Source of the DNA: an uncultured Bacillus sp.
GTDB lineage: Bacteria; Bacillota; Bacilli; Bacillales; DSM-1321
Direction of reading: 5' to 3'
Assembly: GCA_934215995.1 (NCBI GenBank)
Contig: CAKQBC010000155.1
Location: 1 to 6,061, forward strand
Length of the DNA stretch: 6,061 nucleotides
Both the position numbers and the translations under genes were made by a program. This document shows, piece after piece, positions 5,951 to 6,061 of this stretch. The stretch's first letter is position 1. Each line of letters starts with the position of its first letter. The notes below the pieces were generated by a model. It did no database searches. It saw only the letters and a list, made by a program, of their open reading frames with translations, and was not told the DNA's origin.

Positions 5951-5976
5951 ACACACATTTCTAATTGTGTAAAGAT
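5948..5976 (+). promoter_or_regulatory. Dyad overlapping a possible promoter of the downstream dehydrogenase gene
   Basis: TTTACACA (5948-5955) and TGTGTAAA (5966-5973) are perfect 8-bp inverted copies with a 10-base gap, the geometry of a dimeric repressor site. TTTACA (5948-5953) matches the sigma-A -35 at 5 of 6 bases. The -10 would fall at 5970-5976 (TAAAGAT) and is poor. The dyad would cover the whole promoter, so binding there would block transcription. The element starts inside the T-tail of the preceding terminator. No specific regulator is recognised. Confidence 0.35.
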
Positions 5977-6011
5977 AAGGAGAGAACGATTACAGGAGGG
6001 GAGTGGCGTTA

Positions 6012-6061
6012 ATGAAAGCAGTTATACATAAGGGGAATGGCAAGGAAGGCCTTTCCTATGC
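6012..6061 (+). CDS. Medium-chain dehydrogenase/reductase, N-terminal fragment
   Basis: Only the first 16 codons and two bases are inside the window, giving MKAVIHKGNGKEGLSY. MKAVI followed by a short loop and a L-x-Y strand is typical of the start of zinc-type alcohol dehydrogenase and quinone oxidoreductase-like proteins (MDR superfamily; B. subtilis YogA begins similarly, from memory). Such enzymes use NAD(P)H to reduce or oxidise alcohols, aldehydes or quinones; the substrate cannot be told from this fragment. ATG 6012 is preceded by the strong AGGAGGGGAG (5994-6003). An in-frame GTG at 6003 overlaps that ribosome binding site and is less likely. The gene is isolated from its left neighbour by a terminator and may have its own regulated promoter at 5948-5976. 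Confidence 0.55.
   Translation, partial: MKAVIHKGNGKEGLSY

Noticed and set aside
1..6061. Mobile elements, CRISPR arrays, tRNA or rRNA genes, or a novel defence cassette around sbcDC
   Set aside because: No transposase or integrase motifs, direct repeats with spacers, tRNA-like folds or unusual gene fusions were seen; SbcC and SbcD are standard housekeeping repair proteins with all motifs intact.

Overview
The window looks like chromosomal DNA from a Bacillaceae member (Bacillus in the broad sense). The evidence is strong AGGAGG-type ribosome binding sites, two TTG starts, moderate GC content, U-tailed hairpin terminators, a Bacillus-type DUF2621/YneK membrane protein and a small acid-soluble spore protein of the SspP family. 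The genus cannot be fixed from this sequence.

Layout. Bases 1-280 hold no convincing gene. They contain a promoter-like element at the very start and an intrinsic terminator at 154-195, so a short untranslated or leader transcript is possible. A DUF2621 (YneK-like) one-pass membrane protein follows at 281-733, and its own terminator begins inside its last codons. A 200-base gap then carries an inverted repeat, an extended -10 promoter and a LexA-like box. It leads into the two-gene operon sbcD (934-2076, TTG start) and sbcC (2078-5209), separated by one base. Together they encode the Mre11/Rad50-type nuclease-ATPase that trims hairpins and blocked DNA ends. Two hairpins after sbcC, the second a 16-bp terminator, face a convergent 47-residue gene on the minus strand (5294-5437). 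That gene is sspP, which is easily missed because it is short and starts with TTG. Next, on the plus strand, come an unrecognised 84-residue helical protein (5642-5896) with its own terminator and the first 16 codons of what is probably a medium-chain dehydrogenase/reductase (6012 to the window end).

How the genes relate. Only SbcD and SbcC clearly work together, as one complex. The flanking yneK-like gene and sspP match a neighbourhood I recall from B. subtilis (yneK-cotM-sspP-sspO). The repair operon therefore appears to sit in a sporulation neighbourhood, not behind addAB as in B. subtilis. I see no mobile element, CRISPR array, tRNA, rRNA or defence cassette, and no strong evidence of an undescribed multi-gene system. 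The most useful novelties are the overlooked sspP, the possible SOS control of sbcDC, a possible PCP-reductase-like domain in the DUF2621 protein and the short promoter-terminator unit at the left edge.
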